NCBI RefSeq assembly: GCF_932294415.1
Contig: NC_065537.1
Location: 62,386,290 to 62,450,289 of the forward strand
Direction: 5' to 3'
DNA length: 64,000 nucleotides
Source: Quercus robur
Taxonomy: Eukaryota; Streptophyta; Magnoliopsida; Fagales; Fagaceae
Shown here one piece after another: positions 1 through 10,534 of the stretch (position 1 is the stretch's first letter; each line of letters begins with the position of its first letter). A program made the translations under genes and the position numbers. Under the pieces are notes generated by a model. The model did no database searches and was not told the origin of the DNA. It worked only from the letters and a program-made list of their open reading frames with translations.

Positions 1-245
1 AGTCCTAATGATGACAATGACGTGGTGGTGGGGTTCCATAGGTAGATGTCGCCATGTTGGGAACGGTAGTAGAGACAGATGAGACCATGATAGGAAGCAA
101 CTATGTCAAGATCGTATTGGTAAAATTTAGGATCAGAAAGTGGTGAGAGATCAAGCGGGATTTGGTTTAGCATTACTGGAAATCGTACCAGTGAAATATA
201 CCCATTGCTGGAAATCAGGATTATTTTAGATGAAATTAAAGTGTT
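1..245 (-). pseudogene. F-box-associated domain fragment, running off the left edge
   Basis: Read on the minus strand, this stretch stays open from about 245 to the window edge. It encodes an F-box-associated segment including SYHGLICLYY and GDIYLWNPTTT. The same part of the intact F-box protein at 4064-5131 reads SSNGILCLHD and GDVYLWNPSSS, so the two are paralogues in the same orientation about 4.8 kb apart. To the right of 245 the frame meets a stop and I see no F-box helix region, so the N-terminal half seems missing or lies in an unrecognised exon. The C-terminal part lies outside the window. I read it as a truncated copy, but an intact gene with an upstream exon cannot be excluded. Confidence 0.6.
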
Positions 246-2090
246 TGGCTACAAACTTCTTCCTAGTGTATATGTGAATCAGAAAATTCAGCTAGTGGAG
301 ACCCAAATCATCCCTCCACTAATCAGAGGCCAACATTTCAAAGTGAAATTCGGTTAAAGTAATCCCCACAAAATACAAAAATAATAAAGCTCCTCCCTCA
401 GTCTGTATTTCTCACTGTATTTGTTTATCTAGCTTATATAGTCTTGTACCCTTGAAAGTTGAAACAACTGGGGACACAGCACCAAACTAGTAACCTGTCT
501 CTAAGTAGCTAACCAGAAAACATTCATACAAATATACAGCAAACACCATATACTAAGCTAATATTATACTTCTGTGACAGTGAGCACTTAAATATTTCAC
601 CTGAATCAAAATATAATTTCACCATGTTGACGTCCATAACACTCCTTGCACACCTGTTGAACCAAAGATATGCAGGGTAAGTAGAGATCATCTTGAAAAA
701 AAAATAATGCCTATGTCCAATGATAGCAAGTGTGGAAAAAAAAAAACATTTATGATGCTTGTTTCAGGTAAATGGAAATGAAAATTCCCAAGAGAGATTC
801 TTTTCCACTCCGAAGATGTAGCAGTGAATACAGTGTTTTTCTTTTTATTGGTTTTACATTTACATGATCAGGGGTGGAACTAAAACTTTAAGAATGAGGG
901 GGCCAAAGTAATAACAAATTTAAAAATTTATCCATAATAGCAGGTTCTGTATCTAGAACTATTCTGTAATAGCTTGTCACTAGAAACTGAAGATAAAACA
1001 AAACAAGATCATCATGTATAAATACGAAGTTTGAAGGAGCATATCTATTTTTAGATATCGTAATGTTTTTATGCCACTTGATCATGTCTTTGTGAATTGA
1101 GAGACCACCTTAGAAGAGAATTCTAGTTCCTTATTCCCTTAAATATAAAATAAAAAGTTGTTCTATTAAGAAGGTTTATGTGGAGATGAAATTCTAAAAT
1201 CTAGAAGATTGAAAAATTTTGAAACAGAAGAAGTAAGGATACTACTAAAAGAAAATATCAACTCATAAAATGATATACTAGAATAAAGATTTGGGCTAAA
1301 CATAAAAATCTCAACACTATTGGCTTAATTCCTAAAACTAGACAAAAAATAAATAATAAAATAAATAAATAAATAATAATAATTCTATGGAATTATCTTC
1401 TTCAGGATAAGTGAATAACTGTTTCTTCCTAAAACTTGTTTTTCAACTCTTGCATTTTTCACCTACTCCGTCACCTCCAAAGATTTCATATTTTCACTCC
1501 CATTACAGTTTAACAATAAATTGAATATCCAACTTGAGTTCCAGAAACAAGGCAGGAATTAATTATAAAGTCCTACTGCAGATATTATAATAAAGCAGAG
1601 AAACAGCTTTTACATCCAATAGGAATAACAAGTTATGCCAACAGAAACAACTATGTTCAAAATATTGCAGAGATAATGATTCATGATATCAAGTTTCAAA
1701 AGTTATACATATTATAAGAGCTTCATGAAACATTTTTGCCATTCTCAATGATATAACATACAGTACAAAATTTTAGTTTAAAACATAGAAATTAAGATGG
1801 AGCTCCACAATTAACAATCACTATAAGTTTCCCTTAATGTCAATGACTAATCTAATCATACTTATTTGGCTGTTTGGCTAATCTACAGATAGCCCAACTT
1901 TTCAAGGTACAGTTTATTTTACCAAACTTGTTTTTAAAGCAAGATAAGCTAACAAAAACTAGCTCATTCAAATGCACATTAATGCCTAAAGGTTCTGTTG
2001 TACCAACTTGACACAACATGTATAAAAGGTACATTTTATGATTTTTGCAAATTACATGCCAGCTATAAGATTGAAGAGGGTTTTTCTTTT
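246..2090. other. Intergenic AT-rich stretch without a recognisable gene
   Basis: No supported coding region is seen. From 869 the sequence CAGGGGTGGAAC followed by a G-rich block resembles the end of the hAT element at 41757-42643, but I found no matching right end, so this would be a truncated end. A short ATAA/AAT-rich microsatellite lies near 1348-1382. Confidence 0.5.
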
Positions 2091-2094
2091 GGAA

Positions 2095-2690
2095 GTAAAT
2101 GAACTTTATTAAAAAGCACAAAAAAAAAAGAGGAACAAGCCTAGTACACATGGTGTATACAAAGGTGAAACCAAAAGGCAAAAAAAAAAAACAACAACAA
2201 AAACAAAAACAAAAACAAAACCAAAAGAAACATAGCATCTAAAATTCATCATAGCTAAAAAATCACTAAAAACAAGTACTTCAACTATAGAGCTCTTTTC
2301 CTTTAAACCTGTGCATATACTTTTCCCTCCAACTGCTAGATCAAACACAAAGGCATGAACTTTCATATTCCATCATTAACCTTCTTTCAAAGTTCTCTTG
2401 CCAACAAGCCAATAGTTTCATCATGTATTTTGGCATAACACAACTTACACTGAACAATCTTAAAACCAAGGACATAACTCTAGCAGTCTCATAATGAAGA
2501 ACAAGATGATCAGTTCATTCTCCATTAGATTTGCACACACAACACCAATCAGAAATTATAATGCCCCATTTCCTCAAATTGTCGGCAGCTAGAATTGAGC
2601 CTTTCACAGCTGTTCTAGTAAAGAAAGTTACGTGTGGTGGAGCTCCAACACACCAAATAGATATCTATGGGAAATTGATGTTGGCCCCTT
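2095..2690 (-). mobile_element. LINE (L1-type) ORF2 C-terminal relic with 3' tail
   Basis: On the minus strand, 2690 down to about 2330 reads as a degraded reverse-transcriptase zinc-binding (zf-RVT) domain. Recognisable pieces are SIWCVGAPPHVTFFTRTAVK, DNLRKWGIIISDWCCVCK and DHLVLHYETA, interrupted by stops. The CCVCK and DHLxLH pieces are the cysteine/histidine motifs of this domain. It runs on into a typical plant LINE 3' end at about 2180-2095, with GTATACACCATGTGTACT followed by an AATAAAGTTCATTTACTT tail. It is defective (internal stops, no catalytic RT domain) and lies downstream of the F-box gene. Confidence 0.72.
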
Positions 2691-3870
2691 TCCTCAAAGC
2701 CTTATAATAATTATTAACACAAAAACCATGGCTCTTGGAGAGAGACCAGACCAGACCAGCTTGTCCTCTTCTCCCGGATTAACTTTAGGAGTATATAGAT
2801 CATCTTGAAATGACTGTATGAACTCTAGCTCCCAATCTTGGACTACACGATTAAATTACGTATTCCACCAACAATTTCCATTCAAACAATATGTGTGAAG
2901 TGCAACAGTAGCATCTCTATTTCAGGTAATGAGAAACAACTCCAACTAGGTTCCGAACATCTCCTAGGACAAGGACTCAAACACAAAATAAGACTTATGG
3001 GCCTTTGGTAAAGCCAAGGACAGCCCATTCCAGAAAATCTTGTATTTTGTTATTTAATCTTTTTTATCCCCAAAATTTTTACAAACCACATCATAACCCC
3101 AAGTATTTCAAGAAGAGATGAGGGAAATTGCACATAATAAGTCTGGCCAATTCTTCTAGGTTCTGAACAATACATCTCCTACCAGAACCATCTCCTAGGG
3201 TTAAGGTCAATAGATACTCAAAAATGTCTATCCAAATGTAGTTTTTATAAAAAATTTGAAAATGGGCTCTAAGGATTTCTTAAATTTGGACTCTATTTTC
3301 ATGTTTCGCCAATTGATTTTGCATGAAAATTGACAGTTTGAGCTGTTCTACATCGCTTGGCTTTCTTGAAAATATTGAAGCTAACCATGTTCAATTTCAA
3401 GCCTCAGTTTCATGTCTATTGCTCTTTTAAAACCTCACTTTCCTTTTTCATACCATCTTGGAGATAAAAGACACTTATATTCTGGTACATTTTCAACTCT
3501 AACTATGGGAAGCTACAAAATTAATATTTAAGTACCATTACTGAAAGAACATTGAATTGAATCACATTTTTCTTCCCTCTTTTGTCATAGTGGTTTAGTT
3601 TGCTTTCATCATTGACTCTATGTTAACAAGTTTCTTCATAAAAGACATTTCAAGTTTCCTTTCTTTTCCCCATTTTATTACATACTCAGCTTACAGGTTT
3701 TGAGAAATATTGATCTAGTTTATGATAGAGGGAGGGAGTGTTGGTTGAATGGTTTGATTTTTTCAGCTGTCTACAATGGAGGTCACCATGTAATTCACTA
3801 AGCACCCTCCTCTTTCTTTAAAAAGTAGTTATCAAATGCATCAATTGCTAAACACAAAAAAGTATTACTA
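2691..3870. other. Intergenic stretch, nothing recognised
   Basis: No open frame of useful length, RNA gene or clear element ends were recognised in these roughly 1.2 kb. The sequence may include further decayed LINE DNA next to the zf-RVT relic. Confidence 0.4.
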
Positions 3871-3872
3871 AC

Positions 3873-4070
3873 ACCAATGTTCAGGAAAATTTATATAAAA
3901 GGAGTGAACCACATCTCACCTCCTCTTATCAGCTCAACATATTTGTCAACTGGTGTTTTTTAGCACTCAAAACCAATGTTTAGGACAATTTATATAAAAC
4001 GAAAAGGCACATTGAAGACTATATCATACCTTACCTCCTCTTAGATCAGCTCAATATATTTGTCTATTGT
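3873..4070. repeat. Imperfect tandem duplication (2 x about 99 bp) reaching into the F-box 3' end
   Basis: A unit beginning ACCAATGTTCAGGAAAATTT at 3873 is repeated from 3972 as ACCAATGTTTAGGACAATTT. Both end in similar CTCCTCTTA...CAGCTCAA(C/T)ATATTTGTC blocks. The second unit covers the F-box stop codon at 4064-4066. Confidence 0.75.
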
Positions 4071-5131
4071 GCCTGAACTCCTGAACTTTGCGTGTTAAGG
4101 AACGATTTAGTAAGCCCGTTAAGTTGAACATTCTTGGTTGTCTGTGTAAAAGGATCATACAAGACCAGCTCCCCTTCTCTGTTCTCCATAAGCAACTCCC
4201 CATTCTTGCAAAAGCACAATGGCCACTCCAAATCGAAATAGTGCCCAATTCTAAACAGCTTAGTCCATGATTCCTTCACGCCAAATTCAAGCAAAACCCA
4301 TATAGAAAACGACACCTTCTTCTTCCTTCTGAAAGGATGAACCGCCATAGCAACAAACCCATTCAACACCATGAGACTCCGCCATACTTCGTTACAATCC
4401 CCAATAACACTTTTATCCGGAAGCGGCGTCATTCTGAACACCTCATTCCTACAATCGAATGAAACAATTCTCTCATCATAATCTTCATTGGGCCCTACCC
4501 ACCAGTAAAAGAACCCATTGTCGTACACTTTCGCCCTTTCATAGGGAACGAAAATATTGAGCATGTTTAAATCAAGAATAGTGTCGAACTGTTTCCCTAA
4601 ACCAGGGCCCAAACTGTACACTTCCAGCTCGACATCCACAAAATCCGTGTCCGCCATGAAACTGGTATTGAGAGTGTCTAGAAATCTCACCACCTTGAAG
4701 TCATCAGCTATGTAATCGAACCCGAACTCCAACCCCAGAACGTAGTCGAAGTCTTTCGTGCGAGGACAGTAGATGCGACGAGATAAAGCCAGGAGTTGCA
4801 ATGAGGAGGAAGGATTCCAGAGGTAGACATCGCCTTGGAAATGGTCGTGGAGACAGAGGATGCCATTAGAGGAAGAGACTATGCCGCCTAGTCCGAGAAA
4901 AGGAGGTGGTGAGTTGGATTCTTCTCTGGCTTTGACGAGGAGGAAGGGTGGATATGGGTGTTGGGATTTGGTGTTGAGAATGGAGTTGTTGATGAGGTTT
5001 TTGGATACAAAATCAGGAGTTCCAATGAGAGCAAGCCAAGTTTTGGAGACACACCTGAATCGAAGTAGAGATTTAGGAGGGAGGTGTGAGAGTATATTTA
5101 CCACCACTTCCTCAGGCAGATAGCTTGACAT
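4064..5131 (-). CDS. F-box protein with F-box-associated (FBA type 1-like) domain
   Basis: Single-exon gene of 355 residues. The N-terminus (about residues 1-45, starting MSSYLPEEVVVNILSHLPPK with RFRCVSKTWLALI) is a canonical F-box, which binds SKP1/ASK in SCF ubiquitin ligases. Residues about 85-340 form the F-box-associated interaction region: GDVYLWNP, the LGLEFGFDYIADDFKVVRF strip and FYWWVG are its usual landmarks and normally bind the substrate. The substrate is unknown. The start is chosen because the F-box begins within a few residues of this Met, and a TATA-like element lies about 50 bp upstream. The length is normal for the family and no breaks are seen. The stop lies inside a 99-bp tandem duplication, so the last residues may be lineage-specific. 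These genes are numerous and fast-evolving in plants, so I give no symbol. Confidence 0.92.
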   Translation of the reverse strand: MSSYLPEEVVVNILSHLPPKSLLRFRCVSKTWLALIGTPDFVSKNLINNSILNTKSQHPYPPFLLVKAREESNSPPPFLGLGGIVSSSNGILCLHDHFQGDVYLWNPSSSLQLLALSRRIYCPRTKDFDYVLGLEFGFDYIADDFKVVRFLDTLNTSFMADTDFVDVELEVYSLGPGLGKQFDTILDLNMLNIFVPYERAKVYDNGFFYWWVGPNEDYDERIVSFDCRNEVFRMTPLPDKSVIGDCNEVWRSLMVLNGFVAMAVHPFRRKKKVSFSIWVLLEFGVKESWTKLFRIGHYFDLEWPLCFCKNGELLMENREGELVLYDPFTQTTKNVQLNGLTKSFLNTQSSGVQAQ

Positions 5132-5180
5132 TATTGCTTCTTCGAGCTTGCTGAATACCCGTATCAGCAGAGGTCAGACC

Positions 5181-5190
5181 TTATATAATC
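5181..5190 (-). promoter_or_regulatory. Putative TATA box of the F-box gene
   Basis: The minus strand reads GATTATATAAGG here, about 50 bp upstream of the ATG at 5131. Assignment rests on motif and position only. Confidence 0.45.
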
Positions 5191-5704
5191 ACTTTCTAAT
5201 GTGGAACCTTGAATGACACTTGAAAGGCGTACCGAGGAAGGAAGTTACAAATCACAACTGGTCTTCCTGTGAAATGATATTTTGTATAATGATGTTTTTC
5301 TGTTTGAAAAATATTAGAATAAAATAAAGATATTAGCGCCAAAATGCTCAAAGGGACATAAAATCCTAACTATATAGTTAGTAGATCCGGTTTCCAAACT
5401 TTATCATTTACTAGCATCTCGAGTCTATGAGACTCGATCTTGGCCCATAAATTGAGTCTCAGAGACTCAATTTTCATGGTTTGATGTGACATTTGTTTCT
5501 TACGTGAAAATCGAGATGTGGAAATTGAGTCTTTGAGGCTCAATTTATAAACCAAAAAAATTAAAAAAAATTTTAAGTCTCTCATACAAGTCGAAATATC
5601 CAAAAAAAAAATTTAAGAAATCCAGATCAAAGGAAGAGACTCAAATCAGAGAAGCCGAAATACCCAAAAAAAATTTAAGAAATCCAGATTAAAGGGAGAG
5701 ACTC

Positions 5705-5880
5705 TGATCAGATCAAATCTCGGCTAGCGCGCTGCCTAGGTCGCGCGGCCTGGGTCTCACGCTGCCTAGGTCGGTCGCCACGCACTGCGCTGCCTGGCCT
5801 GGGTCGCACACCACCGTGCTGCGTGGGTTCTTCTCGCACCGCTGCGCTACCTGGGTTCTTCCCTCTTTCTGTTTCTGGGG
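5705..5880. repeat. GC-rich imperfect tandem repeat block
   Basis: Repeats of CTGCCTAGGTCG / CTGCCTGGCCTGGGTCG / GCTGCG-type units stand out from the AT-rich surroundings. They lie inside the long-TIR element and are followed by a T tract at about 5880-5899. Confidence 0.55.
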
Positions 5881-6052
5881 TTTTTTTTTTTTTTTTTTTC
5901 TCTGGGTTCTTCTCTGGTATGTTATGGTCTCTGACTGGTCTCTAATCTGTTGTTTATAAGGGTTATAAATCGAATCTTAGAGACTCGATTTTCATGTGGT
6001 TGCCACGTGGAAAAATATGTCACATTAGACGTGATTAGACCATGAAAATCAA

Positions 6053-6442
6053 GAGCCCGTTTGGATTGCTAGTTTTGATAACTCAATTTTCTGTTTCCAT
6101 AATTCATAACTCAAAAATGGTAGGACCCATAGCAAAAAGTTTGTTTGGCAAACAATAATTCTATTTCCATAACTCTGTTTCCATCACTCAATTCTCTGAT
6201 TTTTGAGTTATGAGTTATGGAAACTAAAAACAACTTTTGGCTGTTTTCAGTTTCCATAATTCATAACTCAATGGCAATATTGTAATTAAACGCACATAGG
6301 GGACCCACAGTCGCAACTTTTGACCACCTTTTGACTTCTTTTTTTTTTTTTTTGGGTTGGCGTTGGCTGTTCTTTTTTTTTTTCTTGGGCTGGCGTTGGC
6401 TTTCGTTCTTTCTTTTCTTTTCCTGGGCTGGCGTTGGCTTTT

Positions 6443-6497
<55 letters not shown>

Positions 6498-6762
6498 CTG
6501 GGTTGGCGTTGGCTTTCGTTCTTTTTTTTTTTTTTTTTTTTTTTCTTTTTTCTCTTTTCTCGGGCTGGTGTTGGCTTTTCTTTTTTTTTTTTTTTTTTTT
6601 TTTTTCTCTCTCTGGCTTGGCGTTGGCTTTCGTTCTTTTTTTTTCTTTTCTTTTTTCTTTTCCTGGGCTGGCGTTGGCTTTCGTTCTTTTTTTTTTCTTT
6701 TCCTGGGTTAGCTGTGTGGTTCTTTTTTTCTTTTTTTTTCTTTTTTTTTTTCACTAGTTCGG

Positions 6763-6795
<33 letters not shown>

Positions 6796-7009
6796 CACTG
6801 GATTCAGTGAGTTTGGGTACTGGAAAAAGAAAAGAAAAAAAAAAAAAAAGCTGCACCGATGACAGGTATGGGACTCACAAATAGTGTGAAAAATATTGAG
6901 TAATGGGAAGTGAGTGATGGTGCCAAACAAACATGGTATTTTAAGTGATGAGTTATGAGTTATGAGTGATGAAAATTGAGTGACAAAAAAAATGAATCCA
7001 AACAGGCTC
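6053..7009. mobile_element. Nested TIR element with 3-bp target duplication (CAA)
   Basis: The left end GAGCCCGTTTGGATT (6053) pairs with the right end, whose reverse complement is GAGCCTGTTTGGATT (ending 7009). The flanking trinucleotide CAA is present at 6050-6052 and 7010-7012. Removing the element restores a continuous MULE arm. Subterminal repeats of AACTCATAACTCA type are found at both ends. No transposase is seen. The 15-bp ends match those of the element at 18114-18401, so both belong to one group (3-bp target duplication, possibly PIF/Harbinger-like). Confidence 0.72.
6335..6800. repeat. T-rich minisatellite with a TGGCGTTGGCTTTCGTTC unit
   Basis: Seven or so copies of GG(C/T)TGGCGTTGGCTTTCGTTC and variants are separated by T runs from a few to over fifty bases. 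The run-on frames encode only Phe- or Lys-rich sequence and are not genes. The block lies inside the nested element at 6053-7009. Confidence 0.8.
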
Positions 7010-7158
7010 CAAGTCTTTGAGACTCGATTTATAGGCCAAAATTGAGTCTCATAGACTCGAGATGTTAGTAAATAATATAGTTTGGAAACTAGAACTGCTA
7101 ACTATATAGTTAGGATTTTATGGCCATTTGGCCATTTTGGCCAGATATTACTTTCAAT

Positions 7159-7819
7159 TGATTTTTTTCAAAATAATACCATTTTTCAAACAATTTCATT
7201 AGTTAACACAGTTTTCAAACTATTTAGGAAATTAATATCTCGAGTTTGTTAAACTCGATATTGCTGTAGTAACTCAAGCACAAAAGACTCGAGTTCCTTG
7301 ATCTGGCCACATTGAAATCGAGCTCAAGAGATTTGAGTTTCACATAGAATTCCTTTCATTGCCTTCAACCAACTCCAGCAAATTCTTCCTCCTCACATGT
7401 CCGATCCGATCCAATCAACTCCAGCAAAACCTTCCTCACAGTTCCGATCCAATCCAGCAGAACCTAGGTACAATCTGTTTCGATCAAAACCTTCCTCACA
7501 AACCTAAACCCAACACCTCATACCGATCAAAGCCAATCAGAACCTTGCAAACTCAAACCCAAACCCAACAAACATGCCACCATCTCATACCAATCGGAAC
7601 TCACAAACCCAAAACCAACAATCACACCACAACTCATCCCGATCAAAACCTACAAACCAAAACCCAACAAAGGCTATTCATACCCATGGAGAAGAAGAGA
7701 AGCCTCATACCCACTTGTTCTCATCTCAGTGGCAAATCAGCGATGGCTCTCCTGAATGGGAAGGTGCTCGCTCTTCTTAGTGCAAGTTTGCCTCTGCTTT
7801 CTCTCTTTTTCTCCTGTTC

Positions 7820-7853
<34 letters not shown>

Positions 7854-8123
7854 CCAAGAGCCGCTTCGATGCTGATGTTGAGATCGTGATTTTTGAGTTG
7901 GAGAAGAAGGAAGAAGAAGTAGAAAGTGGAGTCTTTGGTTTTTTAGAGCAAGAACTCGAGATTTACAAACTCGATTTCCCCTTGGAAATTGAGTTTTTAA
8001 GACACGATTTGCTAACAAAATCAAGTCTAACAAACTCAAGATGTTAGTTTCCTAAATAGTTTGGAAATTGTGTTAACTAACAAAAATGTTTGAAAAATTG
8101 TGTTATTTAAAAAAAAAAATCCT
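7159..8123. mobile_element. Second long-TIR, MULE-like element, adjacent to the first
   Basis: The terminal inverted repeat is about 110 bp or more. The left end reads TTTTTCAAAC, TTAGTTAACACA, CAAACTATTTAGGAAA and TCTCGAGTTTGTTAAACTCG. The reverse complement of the right end gives the same series with small changes. Probable 9-bp duplication: ACTTTCAAT (7150-7158) against AGTTTCAAT (8124-8132), one mismatch. The arms contain the same style of GAGTTTGTTAAACTC hairpin as the element at 5336-7142, but the sequences differ. A T tract lies at 7827-7849. The open frame from 7359 is low-complexity and I do not accept it as a gene. Confidence 0.68.
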
Positions 8124-8485
8124 AGTTTCAATCATGGTTTTAAAATAAGGACAAAAAACTGAAAAAGAGATTGATAACCGGTTTTCTTTTCCAGCTAGGA
8201 TTGGATCGATAGTTGAATCGATGATGTCATGATTAATATAATTAGAATATTTAAATAAATTTTATATGAATTTTGATTTTTCATAACTTATATTATGAAA
8301 ATATATAAAGATTTTTTTAGCTTATTCCTTCTTTTTCTAGTTGGTAATTATTTGAGAAAGTATAATTTGCTAAGTTTGTAATTTTATTTTTATAAATAAT
8401 AGTTTAATAGTTTAACTTTAACTATTTATTTATTAAAAATAAATAAAACTCAAATGTCATTATGACAAGACAAGTTATTGACTTA

Positions 8486-8718
8486 GGGTTTGTTTGGATT
8501 CCGCTTATTTACTAAAAATTGAAAATTTATTGCTAAAAAAACTATAGCAAAATAAATTTTAAAGGTGTGTATAGTGCTGTGGGGCCCAAATTTATCTAGA
8601 AATCTACGTTTTGCTGAGTTTGGTGGTCCATGAATAGTGCCATGGGACCCAAAAAAACACAAAATGCAACTTAAATATATAATTTCAGTACTGGGCAAAC
8701 GCACGCTTGCTAACCCAA
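8486..8718. mobile_element. GTTTGGATT-type MITE fragment
   Basis: Begins GGGTTTGTTTGGATT and continues with blocks such as AGCAAAATAAATTTTAAA, GTGTGTATAGTGCTGTGGGG and CATGAATAGTGCCATGGGAC. These are homologous to the interior of the MITE at 18114-18401. A clean right inverted repeat was not found; the end given is approximate. Confidence 0.55.
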
Positions 8719-8729
8719 CTTCCCCACTT

Positions 8730-8985
8730 CCTAGCCACACACGTTTACATTGATTTGCTTATTCTTTTTTTACCCCCAAAATCTAGCACCACACTTACCA
8801 TTTACTACTATTATATCAGTCAGTACTTTTAAGTTTTAAATCTTATCATATTCCTAATTACACACATTTACATTGGTTTGCTGCTTCTTTTTTTACCCCC
8901 AAAATCTAGCACCACACGTCACCACTTACTAGTTACTACCATTATATCAATCAGTACTTTTAAGTTTTAAGTTTTATAATATTCA
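8730..8985. repeat. Imperfect tandem duplication, 2 x about 123 bp
   Basis: Two consecutive copies share TTTACATTG(A/G)TTTGCT, TTTTTTTACCCCCAAAATCT and CAGTACTTTTAAGTTTTAA at an offset of about 123 bp. Confidence 0.8.
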
Positions 8986-9409
8986 AAGTTTCAACCTTTT
9001 AAAGTTCAAATTCTTTTCATTTTTCATTTTTCTTTCCTCCTCATGGCACAGGACACGATGATTCTCTTTTTGTCTCTCTCAAGACAAGTTCTTCAACATC
9101 AAATTTCAGTCAAAAGCTAAATGCAGAAATTTTTCATACATTTCATCCAACATAAGTATCTCTTTCATTTTATTTTCACCAACAAATCTAAGATTTTCCT
9201 CAAATTTAAGAAGTTTGGCAAGTTTGGTTCTATTTTTTTTTTCCTTTAAGTTACAAGAACCGGTTTAATTGCACTGGTTCCAAGTTGAACTTGCAGTTTC
9301 CAATTTTTCTTGCTTTTTCTTCAATTTTTGGTTTTTGATGATAACCGGACTAGATTAAGGTTCGATTTTCGATTGAATTGACTGGTCCAATTTAGTTTTT
9401 ACAACCATA

Positions 9410-10039
9410 ATTTCAACTATCTTCTTTTACTTGTACTTGCTTCTGAAGGGTTTGGGTCCCTTATCAAGGGCCTTACTCAGTAGTCAGTAGTGCTAGTCAA
9501 TTTTGTATATAGTAATTATTGCATTGGTAGCAAAAATATGCACATGACTAGGTGAATCCTTAAACACTTTTTTTTTTTTGCTGCCCCATAACTTGGTATG
9601 CAACAATTCCTGCATATAAGTATGCAACAAAACATTTTTTTTTTTAATTTTAATTTTTTATATTTTACATTTTATGCCAAATATATTAATTATGTGACTA
9701 AAATTGAAACATATTAGTTATATGACCAATTTTGAAACTCAGAGTTCTAAATCTAATGTGAAGAAGTGAAGTTACTAAAACTTGAGTTCCACTAAAAACT
9801 TAGAAAAAAATTATATTGTTTCTTGATTTTCTTCATAAAACTCAAGATTTTGAGTCCCTTTTTGGAACTTAGAGAGGGACTTGAATTCCAAAAGTGGTGG
9901 CCTAACAAAATTGTTTCAAAATCGATCACCTAATTTATATGTTTAGGAAATTAGGCTAACGGGGAAAAATTTCCATCTAGGAGCTCCTGCAGTCTTGAAA
10001 TATCTATTTCAAATTGTGCAAATAGCTAGTAGTTACTAT

Positions 10040-10072
<33 letters not shown>

Positions 10073-10140
10073 CTAGTAGTTGTTAATCACCTTCCTCTTC
10101 TGAAGATTTTTGCAATTGCAAGTGTTCTTTTAATGATATT
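9410..10140. other. Intergenic stretch upstream of ALG12, no gene recognised
   Basis: AT-rich sequence with T and A homopolymers (for example 10041-10070, about 30 A). No coding region or RNA gene is supported. Confidence 0.45.
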
Positions 10141-10146
10141 CCTCGT

Positions 10147-10340
10147 TTATTATTATTATTATTATTATTTTTTACTTTTTGATATATATATATATATATA
10201 TTTATTTATTTATTTATACTCTAATCTAATCTAAGTGTATATGTGTGTGAGTGTGAAGCTCTCGTCTGGAGACTTGAATCTTGGCCTTTACCCCCCCATA
10301 AGCACTTATACTTGTGGAGTGACTATTATACCAAATGTGC
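10147..10340 (-). mobile_element. tRNA-derived SINE, copy 1 (upstream of ALG12)
   Basis: Read on the minus strand the head is TTTGGTATAATAGTCACTCC (A-box-like), followed by CACAAGTATAAGTG, a B-box-like GATTCAAGTCTCC, then ACACATATACACTTAGATTA and a tail of (AAT)n. The same order occurs at 52281-52452 and 56912-57069. The SINE head ends about 230 bp upstream of the ALG12 start codon, so it may overlap the promoter region. Confidence 0.68.
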
Positions 10341-10534
10341 GCATGATAATTTTTGATATATTTAATAGTCTTTTTGTTGTTTTTTATTATTTATTTATAA
10401 GTTTTTGGACTGAGCTCATGAGCACAACATGGGCTGTAACGTAATGGGCTATGACAAGAATGTCCCAGGCCTTTTCCCTAAACAACATAACTAAATCCGA
10501 AGCCCAATAACTCAACTAGCATCTAATTAATCAA

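Larger units (their letters stand above)
5336..7142. mobile_element. Long-TIR, Mutator-like (MULE-type) non-autonomous element
   Basis: The ends are inverted repeats of about 130 bp: 5336-5470 matches the reverse complement of about 7010-7142, both reading CATAAAATCCTAACTATATA and then TTTCCAAACT and CATCTCGAGTCTATGAGACT. The flanks carry AGATATTA at 5328-5335 and 7143-7150, an 8-9 bp target duplication as expected of Mutator-like elements. Each arm contains smaller palindromes such as GAGTCTCAGAGACTC. The interior has a GC-rich block with repeated GCTGCCTAGGTCG (5710-5860) and no transposase. A second element (6053-7009) is nested inside. Confidence 0.8.
8133..9409. mobile_element. Possible hAT-type element related to the one at 42903
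   Basis: The left end CATGGTTTTAAAATAAGGAC and the reverse complement of the right end, TATGGTTGTAAAAAC...TTGGACC, are imperfect inverted repeats. The flanks share TTTCAA with six of eight matching bases. The subterminal GTTGAATCGATGATGTCATG block resembles the reverse complement of the right arm of the hAT element at 42903-43456. It contains a GTTTGGATT-type end at 8486 and a tandem duplication at 8730-8985. The ends are decayed, so the boundaries are uncertain. Confidence 0.45.

Noticed and set aside
2109..2366. Minus-strand frames with Phe/Val runs near 1852-2366
   Set aside because: They read through the LINE 3' end and its A-rich interruptions.
6224..6884. Several open frames on both strands encoding Phe-rich or Lys-rich proteins up to 210 codons
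   Set aside because: They come from the T-rich minisatellite inside a nested element and have no domain or start context.
7359..7889. 176-codon plus frame rich in Asn, Pro, Gln and Ser
   Set aside because: Inside the second MULE-like element, ending in a poly(T)-derived Phe run. No transposase or captured-gene domain could be recognised.
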